Source of the DNA: Sinohyriopsis cumingii
Taxonomy: Eukaryota; Mollusca; Bivalvia; Unionida; Unionidae
DNA: 64,000 bases
Assembly: GCA_028554795.2 (NCBI GenBank)
Contig: CM068841.1
Location: 28,141,721 to 28,205,720 of the forward strand
Direction: 5' to 3'
Below are positions 32,376 through 40,980 of this stretch, piece by piece (the first letter of the stretch is position 1; every line of letters begins with the position of its first letter). Made by a program: the position numbers and the translations under genes. Under the pieces are notes generated by a model that worked only from the letters and a program-made list of their open reading frames with translations, had not been told where the DNA came from and made no database searches.

Positions 32376-33311
32376 TTGAACCTGACGTCCCTTCAGTCGC
32401 ATCTTCCCGTCAAATTGATTCGTGCCTTGTATGGCATCAGTCGAAAAAAAAATCCACAAATACGGGCTCGTGTCTTAGAAGCTCGTCTAAAAGAAGTCTT
32501 ACGATGGTTCACGGTGACAGCACGTCAATTACTACAAGGGATCATTCAGATTCCTCATCAAACCAAACGCTTTTTTGATAGAAACAAAGTCGCTTTGACC
32601 CAACTGGCCGATCCCCGCATCGACACTCAAACCAAAAATCAAATCATTTTGAAACCTGGAGGGAGCGGTACTCTAGGAGGGGTCATCATTCGCTCTCTCT
32701 TAAGATGGGATCCTAATGCTCCCAAACTTCTCCCCAAGAAAAAAGTCAAACGAAGCTCCAAGAAGAAGAAAAAGATCCATGGTGTCAAGACCAAGTCCCC
32801 AAGGGGACCCGTATCTCCAAGAACTTCTTCAGTGGCGGGACCCTCCTCTTACCAGTCACCACCCCGGAAAAAGGAAAGCCCCCAGAAAAAGAAACAGAGA
32901 AAAAGTCCCCAGCAAAAGAAAAGTCCACAGAAGAAAACTAGTCGCAAGAGAGGCACTTCGGCCAGGACGCAACCTTACACTCGCAAACCACGACCTGCAA
33001 CGGCGGTGACCGCGTCTCCGGTAGCCTCAGGTTCATTCACTTCTCCGTTGATGACACCAAGAACTGAAAAGTACTTGGAGACGTTGATTACACCAAGAAC
33101 TTCTCCGTTGATGACCCCAAGAACTTCCCCGGTGGCAGGACGCTCCAATTTAGCGGTAGTGGCCGATGCTCACAAAGTACCTTCTCCCAAAATCAAAGTC
33201 CAAGAAAGATCGGGCATGTTACAAAGTTTATTGGATTTGTCCAAGCAAGAACTGGCTCGATTTAGTCCGTTGCGTACACCTGCACGACGTGTCATGCCTG
33301 TCCTCAGCTGA
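32376..33311 (+). CDS. Basic core protein with SPKK-like repeats
   Basis: 311 codons. Residues about 8-110 form a helical domain (LPVKLIRALYG..., VLRWFTVTARQLLQG, LADPRIDTQTK, then GGSGTLGGVII) that parallels the whole of the next protein at 33407. From about 115 to 215 it is extremely Lys/Arg/Ser/Pro-rich with repeated KSPQKK-type motifs, like the SPKK minor-groove binders of histone H1 tails. A later part repeats TPRTSPLMTPRTSP. The role is probably packaging or condensing the DNA genome, which is inference from composition. No clear ATG opens the frame, so the exact start is uncertain. Confidence 0.6.
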   Translation: MNLTSLQSHLPVKLIRALYGISRKKNPQIRARVLEARLKEVLRWFTVTARQLLQGIIQIPHQTKRFFDRNKVALTQLADPRIDTQTKNQIILKPGGSGTLGGVIIRSLLRWDPNAPKLLPKKKVKRSSKKKKKIHGVKTKSPRGPVSPRTSSVAGPSSYQSPPRKKESPQKKKQRKSPQQKKSPQKKTSRKRGTSARTQPYTRKPRPATAVTASPVASGSFTSPLMTPRTEKYLETLITPRTSPLMTPRTSPVAGRSNLAVVADAHKVPSPKIKVQERSGMLQSLLDLSKQELARFSPLRTPARRVMPVLS

Positions 33312-33347
33312 TACGACGCAAAGACAATCAGTGGCGACGTGTTCCAG

Positions 33348-33355
33348 TATAAAAA
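33348..33355 (+). promoter_or_regulatory. TATA box of small core-peptide gene
   Basis: TATAAAAA, 59 bases before the ATG at 33407. Confidence 0.5.
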
Positions 33356-33406
33356 GGCCTGTGACCAAGTAGGGGTATCAGTGTTTTTGGTGCTGAAGAC
33401 TCAAAG

Positions 33407-33811
33407 ATGTCACCCTCCAGAAAACATCCCTCTTCTAAACAACCCCGAAGAAAGAAAAGGAAAGGACTGCCTCCTCGTTTAGTCAAACATGGGGACATGT
33501 TATCTGTCCTGTCCAAAGCTTCTCCACCCCTACGAAAAAAACTCATTCAATCAGCTTCCAAAGAGGTCATCGATACCGTGTGCGAATATTGTTTGAACGT
33601 GTTGAAAGGCACGATCCCTTTGTCCAAACACCAGAAACAATGCTTAGGCAAACATCGTCACGTTCTTCGCCAAATGGTTCAAAAGAAAATTCCCATTCGT
33701 CAAAAGAAGAAGATGTTTGTCCAACGTGGAGGAATTTTACCCCTCTTGCTAGGCCCATTGCTGAAAGGAGTCTTGGGAACCATGTTGGGAGGACTGGCGG
33801 GTGCAAGATAA
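33407..33811 (+). CDS. Small basic capsid-associated protein with Gly-rich hydrophobic tail
   Basis: 134 codons, unbroken. A very basic leader (SRKHPSSKQPRRKKRKG) is followed by the conserved Polinton pattern: a helix with LSKASPPLRKKLI, VCEYCLNVLKGTIPLSKHQK, then VQKKIPIRQKKKMFVQRGG and a hydrophobic ILPLLLGPLLKGVLGTMLGG tail. Proteins of this form are found in most Polintons and adintoviruses. They are thought to be virion core or membrane-active proteins, which is not proven. TATA at 33348. The first domain of the preceding gene looks like a paralogue. Confidence 0.7.
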   Translation: MSPSRKHPSSKQPRRKKRKGLPPRLVKHGDMLSVLSKASPPLRKKLIQSASKEVIDTVCEYCLNVLKGTIPLSKHQKQCLGKHRHVLRQMVQKKIPIRQKKKMFVQRGGILPLLLGPLLKGVLGTMLGGLAGAR

Positions 33812-33859
33812 AAAGGCCCTCTGGAATCCCATGATCTCAGAATCAACCCCTGCCATCCC

Positions 33860-34246
33860 ATGGAAGGACGAAAACTAGCTTTAGTACCTTACAAACGATG
33901 GATGGAATACCATCGTTGGCAAGAACAACGCACCCCGCATTTACCTCCCAATCCCAATTTGAGCGAGATGTCCCAGTTACAACACGAATTGCAGTCCTTG
34001 ATGGATCGCCAAGATTTGTCCGAAACAGAAAAATCGCAAAAGTACGGTCAACTCTTGCAACGACTGCAACTCTTTCACCAGAAAGCTTTAGACGAAACAG
34101 CTCTACCCACTCTGAAAGATTTTAAGACCTTAATGAAAAGTCCAGCACCATCATCACTACCACCACCACCACTACTACCATCCCCAGGGGTCATCAGAGA
34201 TGCTTCCCCGCGAAGACCTGAAGAAGAAGTGTTTCAAACATCGTAA
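33860..34246 (+). CDS. Conserved Polinton structural protein with proline-rich tail
   Basis: 128 codons. It opens with the family-typical pattern of a short basic start and LVPYKRWMEYHRW, then an amphipathic region (LQSLMDRQDLSETEKSQKYG) and ends in a proline-rich stretch (SSLPPPPLLPSPG). The block DLSxxEKxxxYxQLLQRxQ is common in proteins coded just before the integrase in Polintons. The function is unknown, probably virion-associated. An ATAAAAAG at 33810-33817 lies about 45 bases upstream. The next open frame, at 34256, starts ten bases after its stop and may be related in origin. Confidence 0.55.
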   Translation: MEGRKLALVPYKRWMEYHRWQEQRTPHLPPNPNLSEMSQLQHELQSLMDRQDLSETEKSQKYGQLLQRLQLFHQKALDETALPTLKDFKTLMKSPAPSSLPPPPLLPSPGVIRDASPRRPEEEVFQTS

Positions 34247-34255
34247 GCAGCTCCC

Positions 34256-34549
34256 ATGTCTAGTAAGATTGCAGCATCCTTGTTGACCCCGTCCCCCACA
34301 CCGCAACGAGAAGAAATGAAAGCTTGGGTTAAAAAGATGATGTCCACTCCTCCTTCGACAGAAGTGAAAAAGAAAGAAGGGAAACCAGAAGTGAAAAAAG
34401 AAAAGAAGACCAAAGCCATTCCATTGCCACCTCCACCACCACTACCTTCGACTTCTACTCCCGTAGCCCATCGGACACGTAAATCCGTTTCTAAACCACC
34501 CTTTCGTCCCACCCAAAGTAGCATCCTCGAAGAGTGGGTGCCTTATTAA
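34256..34549 (+). CDS. Small Lys/Pro-rich Polinton protein
   Basis: 97 codons: a short helix (REEMKAWVKKMM), then a Lys/Glu-rich and a proline-rich stretch (PLPPPPPLPSTSTP) and an end containing SILEEWVPY. The composition resembles the tail of the preceding gene, so the two may be parts of one ancestral gene or a tandem pair. It cannot be assigned a function. It ends 11 bases before the integrase start. Confidence 0.4.
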   Translation: MSSKIAASLLTPSPTPQREEMKAWVKKMMSTPPSTEVKKKEGKPEVKKEKKTKAIPLPPPPPLPSTSTPVAHRTRKSVSKPPFRPTQSSILEEWVPY

Positions 34550-34560
34550 GAAACAACAAA

Positions 34561-35671
34561 ATGGAGAAGGTGTTAGCCAGCATTTACTACGATCCGTCCC
34601 ATCCTGCAGGTTACGCAGGAGTTCAAAAATTGTATCGTGCTGCCAAAACTCGACTGAAAAGTCTCCGTTTACCTCAAGTGCAACGATGGTTACAAGAACA
34701 AGCTACTTACACTTTACACAAACCCATTCGACGCAAGTTTTCCAGAAGTCACACCCGAGTGGAAGGCATCGATCATCAATGGTAAGCCGATTTAGCCGAT
34801 GTCTCTCATTTAGCCAGCTACAATCGTGGCTACAAATATTTGTTTTGTGTTATCGACGTCTTTTCCAAATTTGCCTGGGTCGTACCCTTGACTTCCAAAT
34901 CGAGCAGCGAGTTAGTGAGAGCCCTGCAACGAGTGTTGAAACAAAATGGTCGTCACCCTCTTCGATGGCAAACGGACAAAGGCACCGAATTTCTGAACCA
35001 AGCTTTCCAAAAAGAATTAAAGAAACGTGACATTCATTTTTTTACCACCGAGAATCCCGAAACCAAAGCCAGCATCGTGGAGCGTTTTCAACGCACTTTT
35101 GAAAGAACTTATGTGGAAATATTTTACTCATCATCACACTCTGAAGTACATCGACATCTTACCGCACCTGGTGCAAGCGTACGACCAATCTTACCATCGA
35201 AGCATCGGACGTGCCCCGCAAGAGGTGACTCCCGAGAACGAAGTGCTGGTGTTTGAGCACCTGTTTGGTACATCCCCGACGAGGGCTGTCCCCAAGAAAA
35301 GTGGAGTGTTGGCCGTAGGAGATTGGGTACGCACTGGCAAAACCAAACGCACTTTCGACAAAGGCTACTTACCTAACTGGACTACCGAATTGTTTCGTGT
35401 CACTGGACGAGCGCATGGCCGTCATCCTGCCGTCTATAAATTGGAAGACATGAACGGAGAAGTGCTCAAAGGAACGTTTTATTTGCCCGAGTTACAACGT
35501 GTCACCAAAAAAGAAGACGACGTGTACGACATGGAAAGCATTCTCGAACGCAGAACCCCTAAAGTAGGCAAACGACGTGTCAAAGAAGTCAAAGTACGTT
35601 GGAAAGGATATCCACCCAGTTTTGATTCTTGGATCGACGCTTCGCAAGTCATCGACTATAAAAAGAAGTGA
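34561..35671 (+). pseudogene. INT: Retroviral-type DDE integrase with chromodomain
   Basis: The Polinton enzyme for insertion into host DNA. It shows a helical amino-terminal part, the core catalytic domain with first Asp in ADLADV (about 34790), second Asp in TDKGTEF (about 34976) and Glu in SIVERF (about 35076), then an SH3-like region (VLAVGDWVRTGK). A carboxyl-terminal chromodomain spans about 35530-35660 (YDMESILERR, VRWKGYPPSFDSWI). The chromodomain should bind modified histone tails and steer insertion. Length about 370 codons, normal. About two breaks. It is not part of an LTR element: no reverse transcriptase lies near. Confidence 0.9.
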
Positions 35672-35676
35672 CCATC

Positions 35677-36096
35677 ATGCCCTTTCACACAGACGCAGCT
35701 ACTACTGCTACCACTCCTTCACCCAGTTCTTCTCTGCAAGATTTACAAAAACAACCTTTGTGGGTGTGGTGTGGAGAACGTGTGCCTAAAACGCAAATCG
35801 TCTTTTTCTGTCAAATCTTCGTGGTGTATTGTGTCATCGGGGCAGCCATTGCCAATTTGAGTTTGCAACAAGGAGACAAACAATTGTGGACCATTTTATT
35901 AAGCAGTTGCATCGGTTACCTGCTTCCCAATCCCTCCCTGAAATTCTCCTCGAACGGGAACAACGGGAACCTTGTGTCCAGTGCCAGTGTCAATCTTCAC
36001 TCCAATAACAACCACAACAACAACCCCATTTTAGGCGGAGACACGCCTCTGACGTCCAGTAACCCCTCGGACAGCCACAGAACTCTGGAATTATGA
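35677..36096 (+). CDS. Conserved Polinton two-helix membrane protein
   Basis: About 140 codons. It has a Thr/Ser-rich start, then a conserved WVWCGERVPKTQIVFFCQIF block leading into a first hydrophobic helix (VVYCVIGAAIANLSL), then LWTILLSSCIGYLLPNP as a second. The tail is Asn/Ser-rich. This layout (VPKxQ..FF.Q, NLS, LLSSxxGYxLPNP) is a recurrent small membrane protein coded just upstream of the minor capsid gene in Polintons and adintoviruses; its role is unknown. Its stop overlaps the start of the minor capsid gene in an ATGA, a sign of tight packing. Confidence 0.6.
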   Translation: MPFHTDAATTATTPSPSSSLQDLQKQPLWVWCGERVPKTQIVFFCQIFVVYCVIGAAIANLSLQQGDKQLWTILLSSCIGYLLPNPSLKFSSNGNNGNLVSSASVNLHSNNNHNNNPILGGDTPLTSSNPSDSHRTLEL

Positions 36097-36925
36097 GTCA
36101 CCAAAACCAATTTTACTTAACCTTACCCAGTGACAGTTCTATGGAGGTGTTTCCCAACAACACGTTGTGCTGTTACTTCCCAATCAAAATTATTTTACGG
36201 TGGAAGTTCATGACGAATCATTGCAAAAGTACTTGAATACCCATGTCAAATATGAACACAAAAGCTATGATGACAAAACTCAAAAGTGGTCCTACCACTT
36301 GTTCGTTCCCCGAGGCTATTATTTTAGTGGTCAACATTTGGTCAGCACCGTTACCTCCAGATTTAATATCGTGTTTCTTAAAGCTTTGGAAAGTGTCAAA
36401 AAAAGTGTCACCATGGAATACCACAAAGCAGCTCGTCGCTTCTTGATGAAATTTGACGGTGGTAAAATCATGTCCATTTTATTTTGTCCTGAATTGTTTG
36501 ACATGTTGGGCGGAGATATGGACATGAGAATGGTCATGATCAAGAAAAACGAATTACCAATCATTTACGACAACGAATCTTTTAGCAAGTTATTTCGTTC
36601 CCCGGTAGAAATGAACCAAGGACTGAATTTGATCTTTGTGTACTCCGATGTGGTGGAGTATAACGTGGTGGGACACACCTCCGTACCGTTACTGCGTGTC
36701 ATTCCTTTCAAAGTGGATTCTGCCACGGCCGCAGACGAGGAAAGTGGAAACACTTATCACGTCCACCGCGAATTTGTACATCCTCACTATTTTCCTGTCA
36801 GGAAGTCGTATTTGGACACGGTCATCATTGCTATAAAAGGAGATCTGGGACAAAATATTCCATTCACCAAAGGAAAAGTGACGGTGAAACTCCATTTTCG
36901 AAAACGGTTCTCTCACGAGTCGTAA
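36093..36925 (+). pseudogene. mCP: Minor capsid (penton-type single jelly-roll) protein
   Basis: Penton protein of the capsid. The start has the family signature FYLTLPSDSSMEVFPNNT, and the rest keeps the expected length (about 275 codons) with conserved blocks such as YYFSGQHLVS, LGGDMDMRM and LNLIFVYSDVVEYNVVG. VPLLRVIPF near the end is also typical. It lies directly before the pVI-like and major capsid genes, the usual order. About one break. It sits at capsid vertices in the related viruses. Confidence 0.82.
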
Positions 36926-36928
36926 GTC

Positions 36929-37371
36929 ATGTATCCAGTGTACCGAGGGGTTGCTCGACAGCGAGGACACGGTTTAGGAGATATGCTAAAATCAGCCTTT
37001 CGTTCGGTGGTCCCACTCTTGAAACCGATGGTGACACGCGGATTGCACGCCTTGAAAGATGCGGCACTGACACAAGGCAAAGAATTTCTCCAAAATGTCA
37101 TCATCGACAAACAAAACCCCAAAGAAGCCTTCTTGAGGGCAGGCAAAAATGTCTTGCTGCAAACGGGTAAAGACCTTTTGGGCCGACGAGAAACACCTAT
37201 AAATGCCCTGCACGCTACCGAGTAAGGCATTCCTACTTCCTTGAAGCCACAGCAAGGACAAGGCAGAAAGAGACGAAGAAGAAAACACCCTTTCACCAGA
37301 CTTCACACGTCTAAAGCTAGAAAGACAAAGAAAAGAAGAACCGTCCGAGACTTAGACGTTTTCGATTATTG
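36929..37371 (+). pseudogene. pVI-like internal capsid protein
   Basis: Opens with YPVYRGVARQRGHGLGDML, a signature of the small protein coded between minor and major capsid genes in Polintons. A long amphipathic helix (LKDAALTQGKEFLQNVIIDK) follows, and then a very basic end rich in Arg/Lys. Adenovirus pVI, a membrane-lytic internal protein matured by adenain, is the suggested counterpart. The same opening pattern is seen in the small gene of the other virus-like family at 59758. About one break. Confidence 0.65.
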
Positions 37372-37389
37372 AGAAAGAGAAGAAAAAAA

Positions 37390-38713
37390 ATGATGCACCG
37401 AGAGTCTTGCGTTTGTTCCAAGTCGGAATTGGATCTGTTTGCCATGCCACCCACCATGATGACGATGCAAGAACCCCAATGGGTGGAATTTCATCCCGTC
37501 TCCTCTTTGACGGATTCAGCTCCCATCGAGTTTGATATCAAAGGTCAGCCCGAAGTTTACATTGATCTGAATAGCAGTTACCTGTACTTGAAAGTCAAAG
37601 TGATCAAAGCGGCGGACAACACCAATCCTAGAGCCAATGATAGAGTAGCTTCCGTCAACAATTTCATGCATTCCTTGTTCAGTGAAGTGGACTTGTACTT
37701 GAATAACAAACTGGTCAGCAGGAGCATGGATACTTACCCTTATCGTGCCTACCTGGAAAATCTCTTGACGTACGGAAAAGAAGCCAAGAATACTGGATGC
37801 TTGCGTGGTATGGAAACCTGACACAGTGGGTGATACCACGTTTAACGACACAGCCCTGACAGAAGGTGACAATGCTCACAATGTGGGGTTTAACACACGT
37901 AGAAATAAAATTCTGCAAGGGCGAAGTTTAGAACTGATGGATCGTTTGCATTTGGACATGTGGTTGCAAGAAAAGTATTTGCTCAACGGCGTGGATATCC
38001 GCCTGAGACTGAATCGTAGCACTGCTGCTTTCCATTTGATGGCCCATAACAACGAATACAAAACTGTCATCCAAGAAGCCAGGCTCTACGTACGACGTGT
38101 GGAAGTGTTACCTAAAGTGGGAAACGACGTCAGTCACACGTTGAGCAGAACGACCGCCAAGTATCCGATTCGACGCGTGGAAGTGAAAACGTTCACCATT
38201 CCTGCTGCACTGCGATCCATGATCGAAGATCATCTGTTCCAAGGACAGTTACCCAAACGTTTGATCGTTGGTATCGTCAGGAATTCAGCTTTCAATGGAC
38301 TTCACAACAAAAATCCTTTTGAGTTTCGACACTTTGGCGTGTCCAAGATTGAAGTCAGTCGCGACGGCAAGGCCTTGTGTACCCGACCCTTTGAGCCTAA
38401 CTTTGGTGCCGCGAAGAATTATTTGAGATCGTACTTGTCCCTGTACGAAGCCACGGGACAGTTAGGAACCAACACCAGTCATGGCATTACATACGAAGAT
38501 TATGCAGGGGGCTATGCTTTGTGGGCTTTTTATTTCACTCCAGACCAAGGCAGCGACGAGGGACATTTCCACCCTATAAAATCGGGTCAGATCCGTGTGG
38601 AACTTCAGTTTACAAACCGAGACCCTGATGTAACGGTGAACGTCATCCTGTATGCAGAATTCGATAATACGATAGAAATCAACAGTTTGAGAGAAGTCAT
38701 TCTAGATTATTAG
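37390..38713 (+). pseudogene. MCP: Major capsid protein (double jelly-roll)
   Basis: Main shell protein, about 440 codons, normal for the family. Conserved blocks include WVEFHPVSSL, IEFDIKG..EVYIDLNSSYLYLKVKV, VNNFMHSLFSEVDLYLNNK, YPYRAYLENLLTYGKEAK, LDMWLQEKYLLNGVDIRLRL and the near-terminal FDNTIEINSLREV. These are the standard signatures of Polinton hexon-like proteins, which form trimers with two jelly-rolls per subunit. About one break. It lies between the pVI-like gene and an unknown gene, followed by the protease. Confidence 0.92.
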
Positions 38714-38718
38714 AAGCC

Positions 38719-39204
38719 ATGGAAGACTGTTATCCCTCTTTACCTAGTGGAGAAACTTTAGACATGGAATGTAAGGAGACCGTGGAAGAAGAAGAAGTTA
38801 TCATGATGAAGTCGAGATGGCCAGAACAAGAAGCCCATTTAGTCTCCTGTTTTGCCAAACACTTGGTCGAAAAAATGACGGAATTGATCAAGAAAGATTA
38901 CTATGGATGTCAAAACGATCATCCCAGTCAAATTCAACATGATAAATGCCTGATGCTGAGTCAAGAAGAAAAGTTGGACGAATATCTGGACGAAGCTTGG
39001 AGTCTCATCTCGGACGAAGTTGTGTGGCATATGTGGTATAAAGACTTGCGTGAACATTCTTGTCCACCATTAACTACTCAAGAGATCCATCATATCGAAG
39101 CTCTCCTGAATCAAAGTGGGGAGACGAAGCGAAGAAACGGTTATTTGTCAGACATTTTCAAGCAACAAGTCAGGATCGAATTGATCGCTTATTATTACCT
39201 GTGA
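38719..39204 (+). CDS. Unknown acidic Polinton protein between capsid and protease
   Basis: 161 codons, starting six bases after the capsid stop. It is acidic at the start (KETVEEEEVIMM) and then helical, with conserved-looking WPEQEAHLVSCFAKHLVEKM and WHMWYKDLREHSCPPLTTQE. No family that I recognise. Its position between the major capsid protein and the protease suggests a virion or assembly role. Ends 12 bases before the protease ATG, so probably co-transcribed. Confidence 0.5.
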   Translation: MEDCYPSLPSGETLDMECKETVEEEEVIMMKSRWPEQEAHLVSCFAKHLVEKMTELIKKDYYGCQNDHPSQIQHDKCLMLSQEEKLDEYLDEAWSLISDEVVWHMWYKDLREHSCPPLTTQEIHHIEALLNQSGETKRRNGYLSDIFKQQVRIELIAYYYL

Positions 39205-39216
39205 AGAAGAAAAAAC

Positions 39217-39777
39217 ATGGATACCTGGGAACTTTATTACCTTTTGAACCACAGCTCGTACACGGCTTCTTGGAATCCTGTCGTCTGTGCTAAAGATGAA
39301 CTCCCTCATCGCAAACCTCAAGACCATCAAGCTTATGTGATCAACACGGACGACAGTCATCGCCCAGGAACCCACTGGGTAGCCGTCTACTTTCCTCAAG
39401 AAGGATGTGTGGAATATTTCGATTCGTATGGATTGCCCCCTTTGGAAGACGATATCATTGACTTTATGAGAAGAAATGCGCAGACAACCCGATTCAATAA
39501 TGTGAAATTACAAGGCACAGATTCCTTGGTGTGTGGACAATATTGTGTGTATTTTCTGCATCATCGCAGCCTGGGCTATTCCTTAGAACATTTAGTGACT
39601 CATTTTGATCCTCGTTCTTCTTCTAGAAACGATGTGAAAGTAGATCGATGGTTTTGTGACCATTATGCTTATCTTTTGTCTCAAGCTAGGAAACGTAGTG
39701 TCCATCAATGGCCTAATGACTTCCAACAGTGGAAATCACGATTTCATTCACAACGTTGTCAGCCTTGTCCAAAATAA
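39217..39777 (+). CDS. PRO: Adenain-like capsid maturation protease
   Basis: 186 codons, unbroken. Papain-fold C5-type cysteine protease as in adenovirus, acting on capsid precursors inside the particle. Catalytic residues read clearly: His53 in PGTHWVAV, Asp69 in EYFDSYG, Gln99 in KLQGTDS and Cys106 in SLVCGQYCVYF. Order and spacing match adenain. The length is slightly under adenovirus protease. It is the last gene of the plus-strand capsid cluster and is followed by about 300 bases without coding. Confidence 0.9.
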   Translation: MDTWELYYLLNHSSYTASWNPVVCAKDELPHRKPQDHQAYVINTDDSHRPGTHWVAVYFPQEGCVEYFDSYGLPPLEDDIIDFMRRNAQTTRFNNVKLQGTDSLVCGQYCVYFLHHRSLGYSLEHLVTHFDPRSSSRNDVKVDRWFCDHYAYLLSQARKRSVHQWPNDFQQWKSRFHSQRCQPCPK

Positions 39778-40091
39778 TGTGTTAGTTGAGAAAAAATATT
39801 TGTAATTTGAAAAAAAAAATGTTTGATGTTATATTGTTGGATTATTGTTAAAAATGTTAGAGTTGTTTGTTAGTGTTAAGTGATTTTTGAATTAAAAAAT
39901 GTTGTGTTTTGAAAAAAAAATGCCTTTTTGGTTTGTTTGGCTATAGGAATCTTGATTCATGCTCTTTGACTTCTTACTATCCCTCTCATGACACTTATTG
40001 AACGTTGCGGCTCGAAAACCGTGGAGGGATGTTTTCCTTCACCTCCGCGCTTTGACTTTAAAGCCGGGGCAGCCTCCAGTCTAACCATCCA
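39778..40091. promoter_or_regulatory. Non-coding spacer with promoter motif
   Basis: The first 150 bases are T/A-rich with repeated AAAAAAATG-like pieces. The second half holds the first GGGATGTTTTCCTTCAC(C/G)TCCGCG motif (40026-40053), found again upstream of the two following genes, and leads to the start at 40092 or to an ATG at 40110. Confidence 0.5.
40026..40053 (+). promoter_or_regulatory. Repeated right-end promoter motif, copy 1
   Basis: GGGATGTTTTCCTTCAC followed by CTCCGCGCTTT. Four close copies occur, each upstream of one of the three right-end genes. Confidence 0.5.
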
Positions 40092-40487
40092 TTGTCGACT
40101 CATCCTCCTATGAAGATGTGCTCCAAACTAGCTAAGCTAAACGAAGCCTACGTGAATTTGCATAGGGTCAGACACAGTCTGATACCGAAGCCAGAAGATA
40201 TAGAGAATGTGAGAATGTTAAAAGTCACTGAAGACCTGATAGAAGAGCTCTTTAGAGAAGAAGTGAACAGAGAGAAAGAAGAATGGACAGAGAAGTACAG
40301 ACTTCAGAAACAGCAGAGAGAGCAGAAACAGCAACAACAACAACAGCAGCAGCAGCAGCAACCTGAACCTGACAGAGGCTTTGTCGATTGTCGTATCGAC
40401 ACCATAGAGTTCTTCTTCTCTTTCCGAAGAAGCAGACCTATCGTCAGAAAGTCTATCGTCAGAGGACGTCGCATTCTTAGAATATAA
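40092..40487 (+). CDS. Right-end coiled-coil gene 1 (poly-Gln)
   Basis: 131 codons. It starts with a helix of the form MCSKLAKLNEAYVNLHRVRH (internal Met), continues as a charged coiled coil (EELFREEVNREKEEWTEKYR) and includes a Gln run encoded by CAA/CAG (about 40330-40362). It ends in an Arg-rich stretch. The opening (KLAKL, short helix, leading to a Glu/Lys coil) is shared in pattern with the two downstream genes, so the three appear to be tandem paralogues. It is preceded by promoter motif 1 and followed by a histone-type stem-loop. Function unknown. Confidence 0.5.
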   Translation: MSTHPPMKMCSKLAKLNEAYVNLHRVRHSLIPKPEDIENVRMLKVTEDLIEELFREEVNREKEEWTEKYRLQKQQREQKQQQQQQQQQQQPEPDRGFVDCRIDTIEFFFSFRRSRPIVRKSIVRGRRILRI

Positions 40488-40536
40488 AAGATCGCCCTAG
40501 CTTCAACTTTGCACAAAAAAAAAAAAAAAAAAAAAA

Positions 40537-40585
40537 AACAGCCCTTTTCAGGGCTACCCCAATCTCTAGAAAAGAAATAACAATC
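40537..40585 (+). promoter_or_regulatory. Histone-mRNA-type 3' stem-loop
   Basis: AGCCCTTTTCAGGGCT at 40540-40555, then ACCCC and an A/G-rich AGAAAAGAAATAAC element. A run of about 24 A directly precedes it (40515-40538). Confidence 0.75.
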
Positions 40586-40679
40586 GATTTGCCAATATGT
40601 GTATGTAGAATAGTGTGAATATAAACACTGACTCATTTCTGGTGTGATTGTATGTGTTTGTGTTTGTAAGCACTCAAGT

Positions 40680-40780
40680 ACGTTTGTGCGGATAGTAGAT
40701 AATGTTTTTTATGTTTGAGGTGTGGGAATAGTAGATTTGGGGTTTGTTTATTGCTGCTCCGCGTATGTGGATAGTATATT
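40680..40780. repeat. Iteron-like repeats, group 1
   Basis: Three diverged copies of TGTGGATAGTAGAT near 40688, 40722 and 40763, between right-end genes 1 and 2. Confidence 0.55.
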
Positions 40781-40890
40781 ATCTTTGATAAAATATTTTA
40801 AAATAGTAATGGGTAGTAAAAAAAGTGAGTGTTTCTTTTAGGTCCGCGCGTTGTTTGGTTATGATCTAGATAAAATAAATTTTGTTTTAG

Positions 40891-40918
40891 GGGATGTTTT
40901 CCTTCACGTCCGCGCTTT
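40891..40918 (+). promoter_or_regulatory. Repeated right-end promoter motif, copy 2
   Basis: GGGATGTTTTCCTTCACGTC and CGCGCTTT, 63 bases before the ATG at 40981. A partial copy (GGTCCGCGCGTT) lies at about 40842. Confidence 0.5.
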
Positions 40919-40980
40919 TAGCATAAATTGAAAATCACTCGGCAGTCTAGCTACCCTTGTTGATTGATCAACACTAGAGA

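Noticed and set aside
33806-33830. A sixth histone-type stem-loop (AAAAAGGCCC) in the core gene cluster
   Set aside because: The right half of the stem and the loop are missing; it reads better as a TATA-like ATAAAAAG.
34561-35671. LTR retrotransposon (Gypsy-type) as source of the integrase
   Set aside because: No reverse transcriptase, RNase H or LTRs nearby; the gene sits in a complete Polinton gene set.
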